This document shows, piece after piece, positions 6,593 through 15,143 of a stretch of DNA of 46,690 bases. Numbering within the stretch: position 1 is the first letter of the stretch; each line of letters begins with the position of its first letter. The notes below the pieces were generated by a model. It ran no database searches, was not told the origin of the DNA, and worked only from the letters and a program-made list of their open reading frames with translations. The position numbers and the translations under genes were made by a program. The stretch comes from Prevotella sp. (GTDB lineage: Bacteria; Bacteroidota; Bacteroidia; Bacteroidales; Bacteroidaceae), in NCBI GenBank assembly GCA_017483805.1, contig JAFUUL010000010.1, positions 1 through 46,690 of the forward strand, read 5' to 3'.

Positions 6593-7529
6593 GCCCATCT
6601 ACTGCAACCAGGAAGAGGAAACCCGCTGTGGCTACACGATTACGGCGGAGATGAAGCGGGTGTGGAATGTAGAGATTGACCTGCTGCTCAGGCTGCTGGA
6701 GGTCTGCGAGCGTCACGGCCTGCGCTGCTGGGTGGCCGACGGCACGCTGCTGGGGGCCGTGCGGCACGGGGGCTTTATCCCCTGGGATGACGACATCGAC
6801 GTGTGTATGCTGCGAACGGACTATGACCGCCTGCTGCAACTGGGCGATGAGTTCAGCCATCCCTACTTCCTGCAGTCGGCCTACTCTGACCGCGACTACT
6901 ACCGGGCCCACGCCCAGTTGCGCAACTCGCAGACTGCGGGCATCAGGCCGTCGGACGCCTTCCGCCCCTTCAACCAGGGCATCTTCATCGATATTTTCCC
7001 CATGGATGCCGTGCCGGCCGACCAGCAGCAGTGCCAGGCCATGCTGAAGCGCATCCACAAGATAACACACTTCCTGAAGGCCAAGGACACGCCGATACTG
7101 GCTTCGGGCCGACTGGGGCTGGCGGTGCGCAAACTGAGGTGCCGCTGGGCCGTCAGCCGCCGGGGCTGGCAAACCATCTACAGCGAGGTGGACGACCTGC
7201 TGCGCTCCACGCCGCTGAGCGAAAGCCAGTATGTGGCCGAACTGGGATTCAGCGGCACGGAGAACCTGCTGGACAAGCACATATTCGACGGAACGGTGAT
7301 GATGCCCTTCGAGCAGGTGATGGTGCCGGTGCCGCAGGGCTACGAGCAGTTTCTGCGCACGCAGTATGGCGACGACTATATGACGCCGCGCCAGGTGGGC
7401 ACAGCCCACGGCGAGGTGGTGCTCGACGCCGACCGCAGTTACGAGGAGTTGCTGCCCGAGGTGCGCCGCAGTTACCGGCGTTCGGCCCTGAGCAGGCTGA
7501 TGAAGAAGATAGGGAGGAAGCGGTCATGA
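6573..7529 (+). CDS. LicD-family phosphotransferase 2
   Basis: A 318-aa protein and a second LicD-family member, about 50 residues longer than its neighbour. The signature GTLLGAVRHGGFIPWDDDID is at residues 57-76, followed by 'GIFIDIFPMDAVPADQQQ' near 130. A basic C-terminus (SRLMKKIGRKRS) could touch the membrane. It overlaps licD1 by 20 bp and the kinase gene by 4 bp (ATGA), so the three are translated together. Two diverged LicD copies side by side suggest two acceptor sites or two donors on the same glycan. The start at 6573 (MTTKANKP) gives an N-terminal extension of ~25 residues before the conserved domain. Confidence 0.88.
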   Translation: MTTKANKPIYCNQEEETRCGYTITAEMKRVWNVEIDLLLRLLEVCERHGLRCWVADGTLLGAVRHGGFIPWDDDIDVCMLRTDYDRLLQLGDEFSHPYFLQSAYSDRDYYRAHAQLRNSQTAGIRPSDAFRPFNQGIFIDIFPMDAVPADQQQCQAMLKRIHKITHFLKAKDTPILASGRLGLAVRKLRCRWAVSRRGWQTIYSEVDDLLRSTPLSESQYVAELGFSGTENLLDKHIFDGTVMMPFEQVMVPVPQGYEQFLRTQYGDDYMTPRQVGTAHGEVVLDADRSYEELLPEVRRSYRRSALSRLMKKIGRKRS

Positions 7530-8233
7530 AGATAGTGGTAGCACCTGAGTACGAAGCGCTGGCAAGCGAGATAGCACGACTGCCCCTGCTGATGGAGGAG
7601 GGACAGGGCGAGACGGTCTACGACGGCCGCAACAGCGTGGCGCGCTTCATCGTGGGCGGACGGAGCGTCATGGTGAAGCGCTTCAAGCGTGTCAACCTGG
7701 TGCAGCAGGTGGTCTACACATTCTTCAGGAAGACCAAGGCGGAGCGGGCCTACCGCTATGCCGAGGAGTTCAGCCGGAGGGGCATCCAGACGCCGCAGCG
7801 CATCGCCTATATGGAGTGCCGGAAGTGGGGACTCTTCACCGTGGGCTATTTTGTGAGTGCCGAAGCGGAGGGCACGGGGTGCCACGAACTGCTGAGGGAG
7901 GTGGAGGTCTTCGACAGAGACCTGGCCGATGCCGTGGCGGGACAGGTGCTGCTGATGCACAGCCGCGGGGTGCTGCACGGCGACCTGAACCTGACGAACT
8001 TCCTGTGCGCGAAGGAGGATGACGGCTATCACTTCACGATGATAGACATCAACCGCTCGAAGTTCACCGCCGGCATGCCGGCCGACGAGGCGTGCCTGAA
8101 GAACCTGGTGCGACTGACGCACCGGCGCGACCTGTACGACTGCTTAGTGAGATGCTATGCCCGCCGACGCGGCTGGGACGAGGATGCCACGGCAGCCAAG
8201 GCACTGCGGCTGCTCGAACGGTTTGAGAAATAG
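7526..8233 (+). CDS. LPS sugar kinase (Kdo/heptose kinase, WaaP/KdkA-like)
   Basis: A 235-aa protein-kinase-fold enzyme of the lipopolysaccharide kinase group, which phosphorylates core sugars (Kdo or heptose) of LPS from ATP at the inner membrane. The ATP-binding Lys is probably in 'VMVKRFKRVN' (residues 48-57). The catalytic loop HGDLNLTNFL is at 151-160 (Asp153, Asn158), and the metal-binding Asp is in 'TMIDINRSKF' (Asp174). It starts inside the end of licD2 (ATGA overlap) and ends 4 bases from the convergent stop codon of the GT2 gene. With two LicD proteins it forms a glycan-phosphate decoration module. The exact sugar acceptor is not known. Confidence 0.8.
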   Translation: MKIVVAPEYEALASEIARLPLLMEEGQGETVYDGRNSVARFIVGGRSVMVKRFKRVNLVQQVVYTFFRKTKAERAYRYAEEFSRRGIQTPQRIAYMECRKWGLFTVGYFVSAEAEGTGCHELLREVEVFDRDLADAVAGQVLLMHSRGVLHGDLNLTNFLCAKEDDGYHFTMIDINRSKFTAGMPADEACLKNLVRLTHRRDLYDCLVRCYARRRGWDEDATAAKALRLLERFEK

Positions 8234-8237
8234 GGCC

Positions 8238-9110
8238 TCACAAGACGGGCCGGAAGGTGCCACGCACCACATACCAGAGGGCCTTCAGCCGACCGCGCAG
8301 CACATGCCAGCGCAGGCGGGAACCCGTGGCGGGGCTGTCGATGAGTTGCGGCTCAAAGTCTCTGCCGCGGTAAGTGTAGAGCCGGCGGAAGGTGGACGAC
8401 GTCAGTCCCCACTTCATGAGAAACTGCATCTGTCCGCAGTTCTTCTTCACCTTACCAGTAGACTTCGACTCGAAATGGTAGACGCGACTGGCCGACAGGC
8501 CCTTCATGTAGCGTATGCCGCAGAGCCACAACTTGGCCGTGAAGTCTGGGTCGCTGTACATGCCCGGAGTCAACTCTACGCTGTAGCCGCCCACCAGGTC
8601 CCAGATGTCGCGATGGACCACGTTGGGGGGCATGGTGGCCCCCATCCAGTCGCTGATGCTCAGTTGGCGGTATTCGGCCAGCAGTTTCTGTTCCTGAAAA
8701 TTCTCCACGCTGTCCCCATAGTCGGCAACGATGATGGAGTCGGCCGGCGTGTGGGGCTGTATGGTGGTGGCCGAGAGGAAGAAGCGGTTGTCCGGCAGCC
8801 GGTCAATCTCGTCAGCCAGAGCCGTGTCCCAGCCGGGCAGCACATACATATCGTCGTTGAGGAAGCAGATGTAGTCGGTCTGCACCTTGGTGCGCATCAT
8901 GTTCATCGACAGGCAGACACCCACATTGCGCTCAGTGTAGGTGTAGTCCAGTCCCTCTGACCGCACCCATTCCAGTGTGCCGTCGGTGCCCTCGTTGACG
9001 TGGACAATGATCTGGTGCTGGCAGGCGGAGTGGCGCCTGATGCTCTCCACGCAGAGTTGCAGGAAGCCGAGGTTGTTCCACGAAGGTATGAAGATGGAGA
9101 ATGGTTTCAT
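8238..9110 (-). CDS. Glycosyltransferase family 2
   Basis: A 290-aa GT-A enzyme. The N-terminus MKPFSIFIPSWNNLGFLQLC is the usual GT2 opening (nucleotide-sugar binding), with 'YTERNVGVCLSMN' near residue 59 and the metal-binding 'FLNDDMYVLPGW' (Asp pair near residues 86-87). 'DPDFTAKLWLCG' near residue 187 resembles the region that carries the catalytic base. It probably adds a sugar to the lipid-linked glycan on the cytoplasmic face. It is the last gene of the minus-strand envelope operon, 27 bases after the GT4 gene, and stops 4 bases from the convergent kinase gene with no visible terminator between them. The sugar specificity is unknown. Confidence 0.85.
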   Translation of the reverse strand: MKPFSIFIPSWNNLGFLQLCVESIRRHSACQHQIIVHVNEGTDGTLEWVRSEGLDYTYTERNVGVCLSMNMMRTKVQTDYICFLNDDMYVLPGWDTALADEIDRLPDNRFFLSATTIQPHTPADSIIVADYGDSVENFQEQKLLAEYRQLSISDWMGATMPPNVVHRDIWDLVGGYSVELTPGMYSDPDFTAKLWLCGIRYMKGLSASRVYHFESKSTGKVKKNCGQMQFLMKWGLTSSTFRRLYTYRGRDFEPQLIDSPATGSRLRWHVLRGRLKALWYVVRGTFRPVL

Positions 9111-9137
9111 CGTCTTGAATGTCTTTTTTGATGGTGG

Positions 9138-10127
9138 TTATTCGGATATGTGCTGGAGTATTCGGTCGGCCAGCAGGCGCCAGTCGAACTGCTCCACATG
9201 GCGGCGTGCAGCGGTGCCCAGCCTGCGGCGCAGCGCCTCGTCGCGGTAGAGCCGGGCTATGTGGCGCTCGAAGCAGAAGACCCAGCGGGCCGAGCGGATG
9301 CCATTCGCGCCGTCGACCAGCAGGTCCTTGGTGCCGGCACTGGTCGACACCACGGGCAGGGCGCAGGCCATGGCCTCAGCCACGGTGTTGTTCCAACCGG
9401 AGTAGCGCGGATTCTCGGCCGACACGAAGCAGTCGGCACGGTTGTAGAGTTCGGAATTGCGGTCGAAGGGGTGGTTCTGCACGAAGTCGAACGGACACTT
9501 GCAGGTGAAGGCGTCGAGACGCTGCTGCCACTTGGCGTCCTGCGCCGTGTCGAAGAGCAGCAGGCGGATGTTGTAGCCTTTCTTATAGAGGTGCTCGCAG
9601 GCCTTCACCACATACTTAGTGCCCTTCACCCGCTCGGCTATGCGGCCATAAGCCATGACGACGAAGGGGCGCTCGGCGGGAACCTGATAGTCGGTCTTGG
9701 GCTGATAGTTGGAGAGCGTGACGCCTCCCACAGCCAGGAAGGCCTCACGGCCAAAGTGGCGGCGGTCGTAGTCGTAGACATTGGTGGAGCAGGCAAAGAC
9801 CTCGATCTCGGGGTGGCGCATGATGTCGCGCAACTGCTCCTTGATGCGTACAGGGTAGAATATCTTGTGGCGGGCATGCGATGTGAGCATCATCGGCACA
9901 TAACCGGTGGTGGTGGTCCACAGGGCATCCAGTTCGTCGTCGGCCAGACGGTCGAAAGTGGCCATGCGGCCCCGGAAGTCAAACCACGTGGGGGCGGCGC
10001 CATCTGGCGTATAGATGCACACGTCGTGGCCTTTCTCCACGAAGATGTTTCCCAGTTCCAAGAAGCGCTTCACACCGCCATACAGTTTGGTGTGAGGCAG
10101 CAGTACACCTAACTTCATCTGATTCAT
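9138..10127 (-). CDS. Glycosyltransferase family 4 (GT-B)
   Basis: A 329-aa GT-B retaining glycosyltransferase. The N-terminal domain starts with 'MKLGVLLPHTKLYGGVKRFLEL' (glycine-rich acceptor loop). The C-terminal domain has 'FVVMAYGRIAERVKGTKYVV' and the GT4 donor-binding motif 'SGWNNTVAEAMACALPVVST' with its Glu. It is cytoplasmic or peripheral to the membrane. ATG at 10127 gives MNQMKLG; ATG at 10118 (MKLG) is equally plausible. The gene follows the galactofuranosyltransferase-like gene by 4 bases and is in the same operon. Confidence 0.85.
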   Translation of the reverse strand: MNQMKLGVLLPHTKLYGGVKRFLELGNIFVEKGHDVCIYTPDGAAPTWFDFRGRMATFDRLADDELDALWTTTTGYVPMMLTSHARHKIFYPVRIKEQLRDIMRHPEIEVFACSTNVYDYDRRHFGREAFLAVGGVTLSNYQPKTDYQVPAERPFVVMAYGRIAERVKGTKYVVKACEHLYKKGYNIRLLLFDTAQDAKWQQRLDAFTCKCPFDFVQNHPFDRNSELYNRADCFVSAENPRYSGWNNTVAEAMACALPVVSTSAGTKDLLVDGANGIRSARWVFCFERHIARLYRDEALRRRLGTAARRHVEQFDWRLLADRILQHISE

Positions 10128-10131
10128 CGCA

Positions 10132-11187
10132 TTATTTGTTGTTGATATGCATCGTGGTCATCGCCTCACGCAGGGCATCGAGCAGGAACTGGCCGCCGTC
10201 GAGCCGGGCAGACACCCGCTCCACATGCTGCCGCATGGCCTCATACTGTGCGGGCTGAAGGGCACTGAGTGAGGCGGACAATTCATCGAGCGAATCGATG
10301 CAGAGGCCTATCCCCTCCCGCTCCACGATGGGAGCGATGGCGGCCTGGCGCCAAACCACGATGGGCAGTCCGGCGCGGAGATAGAATGATGCCTTGTGAG
10401 GACTGTTGTAGCGCAGATACTCGCCGAAAGCACCTGTGCAGGTGTCGGTGGAGTCGCCATCCCAGACGAGGCCAAAGTCGGCATCGACGCTGCCGATGAA
10501 CTCGTCGGCAGGCGTGAAGGGATGAAACACCATGCGGGCATTGTCTTTCAGGCCGGGCAGCCCGTCGCGGTTGCCGTAGATGTGCAGTTCGTAGGGCAAC
10601 TGCTCTTCTTCAGCCAGCCGGAGCAGGAAAGCATTCTTGCGCATGGCCAGTCCGCCGGCATAGACCAGCCGGGCGGTAGACGGCGCACGATGGGCCGACG
10701 TGCTGCGGCGGGCAGCGGAAGAGTGATAGTCGAACAGCCCCAGTGCTCCCACGGGATGCTGGTAGCCACGATCGAGCAGCCACTGACGCATCACGTCGTT
10801 CGACGCAATGACATAGTCGGCTTTCATCAGTCGGCCGATCTCCTGCTCCACGCTGAGTTTCCGGCGGCGGAAAGAGCCCAGGTCGTGAATCAGCGCAACG
10901 GTCCGGGCCTTGCGGCTCCGCGCCACACGGCAGAGGAAACTGAAGTACTTCTTCACGGGGTACTGCAACAGCACCACATCGCCCTCACGCACAGCGAATA
11001 CGAAGCGCAGCACGCCGGCCAGGTCGAGGAAGAAGGTGACAACCTTGTTGCGGTGAAAACTGCGCTGCAGTCCCAGGTTGGTGGCTCCTGCTGCGGTCAG
11101 CGTGTCCTCGTTGTCGGTCTTGGCCTTGTTGCCTGCCGACCCGGTACCCCGATAATTGCGCGAGATGTAGCAAAGTCTGTGTTCCAT
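10132..11187 (-). CDS. Probable galactofuranosyltransferase (WbbI-like)
   Basis: A 351-aa GT-B-like protein. The N-terminal 'CYISRNYRGTGSAGNKAKTD' and 'VVLLQYPVKKYFSFLCRVAR' followed by 'VALIHDLGSFRRRKL' are the pattern of beta-1,6-galactofuranosyltransferases of the WbbI type. The C-terminal 'YLRYNSPHKASFYLRAGLPI' is the donor-site region seen in these enzymes. A galactofuranosyltransferase needs UDP-Galf, and UDP-galactopyranose mutase is encoded two genes upstream, which supports the call. It starts 2 bases after the acyltransferase gene stops, so translation is coupled. Linkage and acceptor are inferred only from family resemblance. Confidence 0.7.
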   Translation of the reverse strand: MEHRLCYISRNYRGTGSAGNKAKTDNEDTLTAAGATNLGLQRSFHRNKVVTFFLDLAGVLRFVFAVREGDVVLLQYPVKKYFSFLCRVARSRKARTVALIHDLGSFRRRKLSVEQEIGRLMKADYVIASNDVMRQWLLDRGYQHPVGALGLFDYHSSAARRSTSAHRAPSTARLVYAGGLAMRKNAFLLRLAEEEQLPYELHIYGNRDGLPGLKDNARMVFHPFTPADEFIGSVDADFGLVWDGDSTDTCTGAFGEYLRYNSPHKASFYLRAGLPIVVWRQAAIAPIVEREGIGLCIDSLDELSASLSALQPAQYEAMRQHVERVSARLDGGQFLLDALREAMTTMHINNK

Positions 11188-11189
11188 AT

Positions 11190-12146
11190 CTACTTGAACT
11201 CCTCTTTCCTGATGATTTTCCCGTCGATGACGTCATACTTCAGATTAAACTCCTCACGGCCCCGCTTCCAGCGGTTGTGAGTCCACAGATAGTAGGCCGG
11301 CTGTCGGCGAATGTTCTCTTCGAGCAATTCGTAGAAGCGGCGCGTGATGTCGAACTCCTGCTCCTTGGCTGCCTCAGCAGTAATCAGGCGGAACGTGCAG
11401 ATGTACTTGCCGCGGCAGGGCCGCTCCATGTCGACATAGAACACGGCATCGTTCACCTTGCGCATGATGCGCTCTGCACCGGTGAAGACCGGCGTGTCGT
11501 GGTTCAGGAAGTCTACCCACAGGTGCATGTTCTCCCACTTGGGCAACTGGTCGCTGATGTAACCGAAGAGGTAGTGACGGCCATCGCGCTTGCAGCCCAG
11601 CAGGTGGCGCAGGATGTCTTTCTTGGGGATGCACTCACCGCCGTGGGCCGAACGGATGTCGATGAACAGGCGGTCGAAGTCCTCGTTGTAGAGCGGATGG
11701 TAGATGAGTCCCATCACGGCCTGCGGATAGCGCTTGAAGGCCAGCCCCGAGGCCGACAGCCACTCCCAGTTGCAGTAGTGGCCCAGGATGGCGGCACAGT
11801 CGCGGCCCTCGTCGAACACTTCCTCCATAGCCCCCACCCCACGGAACTCGATGTGCTGCAAGAGTCGCTCGTCGGAAATGCTCAGCAACTTGAAGGTCTC
11901 GAAGATATAGTCGCAGAACCAGTGATAGAACTGGCGCTCGGTGCGGCGCAGATCCTGCTCGTCTTTCTCGGGGAAGGAAGAGGTGAGGTTCTTCCAGACC
12001 ACATCACGGCGATAGCGGGCAACGTGATAGACGATGACGTAAAGCGCGTCGGAGATAAGGTAGAGCACCCCGAACGGCAACAGCGAAATGGCGTAGACGA
12101 GCGCGTAGAGCAGGTGGTAGAGGACTTTAGATATCATGGCGGTCAT
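11190..12146 (-). CDS. LpxL/HtrB-family lipid A acyltransferase
   Basis: A 318-aa inner-membrane-associated acyltransferase of the lauroyl/myristoyl (LpxL/HtrB) family, which adds secondary acyl chains to lipid A. One N-terminal hydrophobic segment (residues ~8-40) anchors it. The catalytic HX4(D/E) motif is HYCNWE (His123, Glu128), and 'YHPLYNEDFDRLFIDIRSAHGG' is the second conserved block. The start overlaps the end of glf by 4 bp (ATGA); ATG at 12137 is an alternative. Its place within a glycan cluster links acylation of the lipid anchor to glycan assembly. Ornithine-lipid or other acyl transfer cannot be excluded. Confidence 0.82.
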   Translation of the reverse strand: MTAMISKVLYHLLYALVYAISLLPFGVLYLISDALYVIVYHVARYRRDVVWKNLTSSFPEKDEQDLRRTERQFYHWFCDYIFETFKLLSISDERLLQHIEFRGVGAMEEVFDEGRDCAAILGHYCNWEWLSASGLAFKRYPQAVMGLIYHPLYNEDFDRLFIDIRSAHGGECIPKKDILRHLLGCKRDGRHYLFGYISDQLPKWENMHLWVDFLNHDTPVFTGAERIMRKVNDAVFYVDMERPCRGKYICTFRLITAEAAKEQEFDITRRFYELLEENIRRQPAYYLWTHNRWKRGREEFNLKYDVIDGKIIRKEEFK

Positions 12147-13276
12147 AGTATGGTCATATTTAACACTTTCTCAACGATGGGAGCCATATCATAGTAGCGA
12201 TACTCGGCCAACCGGCCCCCGAAGATGACATGGGGAGTATGGGCACTGAGGTCGCGATACTGCTCCGCCAGGCGGTTGTTCTTGTCGTCGTTGACCGTAT
12301 AGAAAGGCTCCAGGCCCTGCTCCCATTCTGCCGGATACTCTCGGGTGATGACGGTGGAAGGGAGGTCGTAGACCGACTGCCCGAACAACTCGAAATGCTT
12401 ATGCTCGATGATACGGGTATAGGGCACCTGACGGTCGGTGAAGTTCATGACGGCATTGCCCTGATAGTTGGGCACGGGCAGGACTTCATGCTCAAAGCGG
12501 AGGGTGCGGTAGTCGAGCCGCCCCAGGCGATAGTCGAAGAACTCGTCCACTTGTCCGGTAAAGACAACTGTGTCGGCCAGCCCCTCCCAGTAGGCCCTGT
12601 CTTCAAAGAAGTCGGCAGAGGTGCGCGTCTCGATGCCCTGCAGCAGTTTGTCGATGAAAAGGCTGTACCCGCCGACAGGTATGCCCTGATACTTGTCGTT
12701 GAAGTAGTTGTTGTCGTGGACGAAGCGCAGAGGCAGACGCTTGATGATGAATGCAGGCAGGTCGGTGCACTGGCGCCCCCACTGCTTCTCGGTGTAGCCT
12801 TTGATCAGTGTCTCATAGATGTCCCTGCCCACCAGCATCAGGGCCTGCTCCTCCAGGTTGCGCGGCTCCGAGACGCCCTCACGGCGCAGCCTGTCGGCCA
12901 CTTCCCGTCGCTGCTCGTCGATGATACGCTGTGCATCGGCAGGAGTGAGCACGCCCCACATCTGATAGAAGGTGTTCATGTTGAACGGCAGGTTGTAGTG
13001 CTTGTCGCCGAAGACGGCGATGGGAGAGTTGGTGTAGCGGTTGAACTCCACCAGACTGTTGACGAACTGCCAGACCTGGGGGCTCGAGGTGTGGAAGATG
13101 TGGGCACCGTACTTGTGCACATTGATGCCTTCGATCCGCTCTGTGTAGATGTTGCCGCCAAGATGCGGACGCCGGTCGATGACGAGACAAGTGCGGCCCG
13201 CCTGTTTCGCCCGATAGGCAAACATGCAGCCGAAGAGTCCGGCACCGACGATGAGGTAGTCATATCTTTTTGTCAT
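12143..13276 (-). CDS. glf: UDP-galactopyranose mutase
   Basis: A 377-aa flavoenzyme that converts UDP-galactopyranose to UDP-galactofuranose, the donor for galactofuranosyltransferases. The N-terminal FAD-binding Rossmann motif is 'YLIVGAGLFGCMFAYRA' (GAGLFG at 11-16), then 'DRRPHLGGNIYTE' and 'GAHIFHTSSPQVWQFVN', both hallmark UGM segments. 'KGYTEKQWGR' and 'NYFNDKYQGIPVGGYS' are further conserved blocks. Length matches the family. It overlaps the acyltransferase gene by 4 bp and precedes the WbbI-like transferase, indicating a galactofuranose-containing surface glycan. Confidence 0.95.
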   Translation of the reverse strand: MTKRYDYLIVGAGLFGCMFAYRAKQAGRTCLVIDRRPHLGGNIYTERIEGINVHKYGAHIFHTSSPQVWQFVNSLVEFNRYTNSPIAVFGDKHYNLPFNMNTFYQMWGVLTPADAQRIIDEQRREVADRLRREGVSEPRNLEEQALMLVGRDIYETLIKGYTEKQWGRQCTDLPAFIIKRLPLRFVHDNNYFNDKYQGIPVGGYSLFIDKLLQGIETRTSADFFEDRAYWEGLADTVVFTGQVDEFFDYRLGRLDYRTLRFEHEVLPVPNYQGNAVMNFTDRQVPYTRIIEHKHFELFGQSVYDLPSTVITREYPAEWEQGLEPFYTVNDDKNNRLAEQYRDLSAHTPHVIFGGRLAEYRYYDMAPIVEKVLNMTIL

Positions 13277-13301
13277 ACGGCGTTCGTATTTCTGTTGTGT
13301 A

Positions 13302-15092
13302 TTATCGTTTCATCAAATCTTCGGTCGTGACCTGCAGGATGGCCCGGTTCAGGCGCATCAGCGAGGCCGTGTCGGCAGACTCGCAGACCACCATGCGGTG
13401 GGTGTCGAAGTCGTAGAGCACGTGGCCAGTGGAGTCGGTCGTCCACTGGGCGTTGCTGTAGTTGTTGACAGCCGTGGGGTGGACGTAGGTGGCTGAGAGG
13501 ACGTCGCGGCTGAAGGCGAAATCGTCGTGCGGCAGGCGCAGTTGGCCCAGCAGCGTGGCGGCCAGGTCGCTCTGGTTGCACAGGCGATCCACCACCCGCG
13601 GCTGCCTGACGGCACCGCCGAGCCAGAGCATGGGTATATGGTTTTTCCGCAGGGGTTGCATCTGGTCTACATCGTCATGGATGATGCCGTGGTCGGCTAT
13701 CAGGACTATCAGCAGGTTATCCCAGAGGGGCGTCTGGCGGAGACGGTCCACGAAGTCGACCAGACAGTCGTCCAGATAGGCAAAGGCATTCTCCACCTCG
13801 TCGTCCAACCGCTCGAGGGGAACATCCCACGGCTCGTGACTGGACAGCGTGGAGTAGCCCCAGAGATGCCCTACCCCAGTTCCCGCCTTCACCATTTCCT
13901 GATACAGCCAGTCAAACGTGATATCGTCGCGAACGCCCCATTGGGCCGAACGCTGCTCGGAGATTGAGAAGTCGTTCTTGCCGGTGAGTCGGTCCCATCC
14001 AGTGGAGACGAGATAGCCGCGCATGTTGGTGAAGTTGATGTCGCCCCCATAGAGATAGGAGGTCTGGTAGCCCTGCGCCTGCAGCGTCTTGGCGATGCTG
14101 GGCAGCATGCGGCTCTTCTCCGGAATCTTCATGACCGACAGCGTGGGGAACGAGGGGTAGCCGCTCAGCACCGATACCGTGCCGCGGTCGGTGCGCCACG
14201 AATTGGCATAGCAGCGGCTGAAGTAGATACCCTGCCGCTTCAGTTGCTGCAGCCGGGGCATGGCGTCGGCAAACTGCTCACCGGCGCTCTCCAGGAGGAT
14301 GATGAGTATGTCGGGGCGCGTGGTGGTCAGCAAGGTGTCGGCATCGATGCTCTCCGTGGTGTAAACATCGCTGACCACCTGCTCGGACTCGCTGGCAGGG
14401 AAGAACTGGTACTGCGCGAGGTCGCCGGTCTGATGACTCAGGGAGTACAGGAAACTGAACACGGGATTGACGGCCGAATGGTTCAGAAACTGGTTCTGCG
14501 AATAATACACCTGCCCGACATTGGTGGTGGACTCGTCGAAGCCGCCCCTGATGCCGATGACGAAGGCCGGCACGAGCAACAGGTCGACCAGGGCCTCGCA
14601 CCACGAGAAACGCCCCACGAAGGGATAGCCGCAGAAGCGGATGTAGAGCACCGACAGCAGGGCCGCCAGCAGGAGGAACAGAACGAGGCGGAAGAGTACG
14701 TAGCCCACGCTGACGCTGGCCATCGCCTCGGCAGGCGTCTCGAGATAGGCCAGCCACGAGGCGTCCAACTTGAACTGCCAGAAGGCATACATGCTGGTGT
14801 CGGCCACAAAGGCCAGGACGAAGGCAACGGACACAAAGATGTAGTAGCCCACGAACACCCAGCGCGGCAACCGCCACCACATGCTGGCCACAGTCAACAG
14901 AAAGGGGATGATGAGGAAGTAGAGGGCCGTGGAGAGGTCGAGCGAGAGTCCATGCCACAGGACGGCACACACATCGCCTGCCGAGAACGGTGCCACAGAC
15001 TGATTGCACAGCATGAACACCACCTTGGCCACGATGAACGCCAGCACCGTCAGCACATAGAATCTTAAGAGAATACCAACTCTACTCTTCAT
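13302..15092 (-). CDS. LTA synthase-family membrane phosphotransferase
   Basis: About 596 aa from ATG at 15092 (MKSRVG). A start at 15113 is possible, but the first seven codons are part of a TGAGTGA simple repeat. There are five hydrophobic helices in the N-terminal ~190 residues, then a periplasmic alkaline-phosphatase-fold domain. The domain has 'DILIILLESAGEQF' (metal Glu), 'NSWRTDRGTVSVLSGYPS' with the nucleophilic Thr, 'GYSTLSSHEPWDVPL' and 'LIVLIADHGIIHDD' (metal Asp/His). Family members move phosphoglycerol or phosphoethanolamine from phospholipids to glycans or lipid A. It sits in the envelope operon after the MsbA-like exporter and so acts on exported material. The group transferred is not determined. 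Confidence 0.85.
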   Translation of the reverse strand: MKSRVGILLRFYVLTVLAFIVAKVVFMLCNQSVAPFSAGDVCAVLWHGLSLDLSTALYFLIIPFLLTVASMWWRLPRWVFVGYYIFVSVAFVLAFVADTSMYAFWQFKLDASWLAYLETPAEAMASVSVGYVLFRLVLFLLLAALLSVLYIRFCGYPFVGRFSWCEALVDLLLVPAFVIGIRGGFDESTTNVGQVYYSQNQFLNHSAVNPVFSFLYSLSHQTGDLAQYQFFPASESEQVVSDVYTTESIDADTLLTTTRPDILIILLESAGEQFADAMPRLQQLKRQGIYFSRCYANSWRTDRGTVSVLSGYPSFPTLSVMKIPEKSRMLPSIAKTLQAQGYQTSYLYGGDINFTNMRGYLVSTGWDRLTGKNDFSISEQRSAQWGVRDDITFDWLYQEMVKAGTGVGHLWGYSTLSSHEPWDVPLERLDDEVENAFAYLDDCLVDFVDRLRQTPLWDNLLIVLIADHGIIHDDVDQMQPLRKNHIPMLWLGGAVRQPRVVDRLCNQSDLAATLLGQLRLPHDDFAFSRDVLSATYVHPTAVNNYSNAQWTTDSTGHVLYDFDTHRMVVCESADTASLMRLNRAILQVTTEDLMKR

Positions 15093-15143
15093 TCTTCTCT
15101 CATCACTCATCACTCATCACTTTTCACTTTTCACTTATCACTC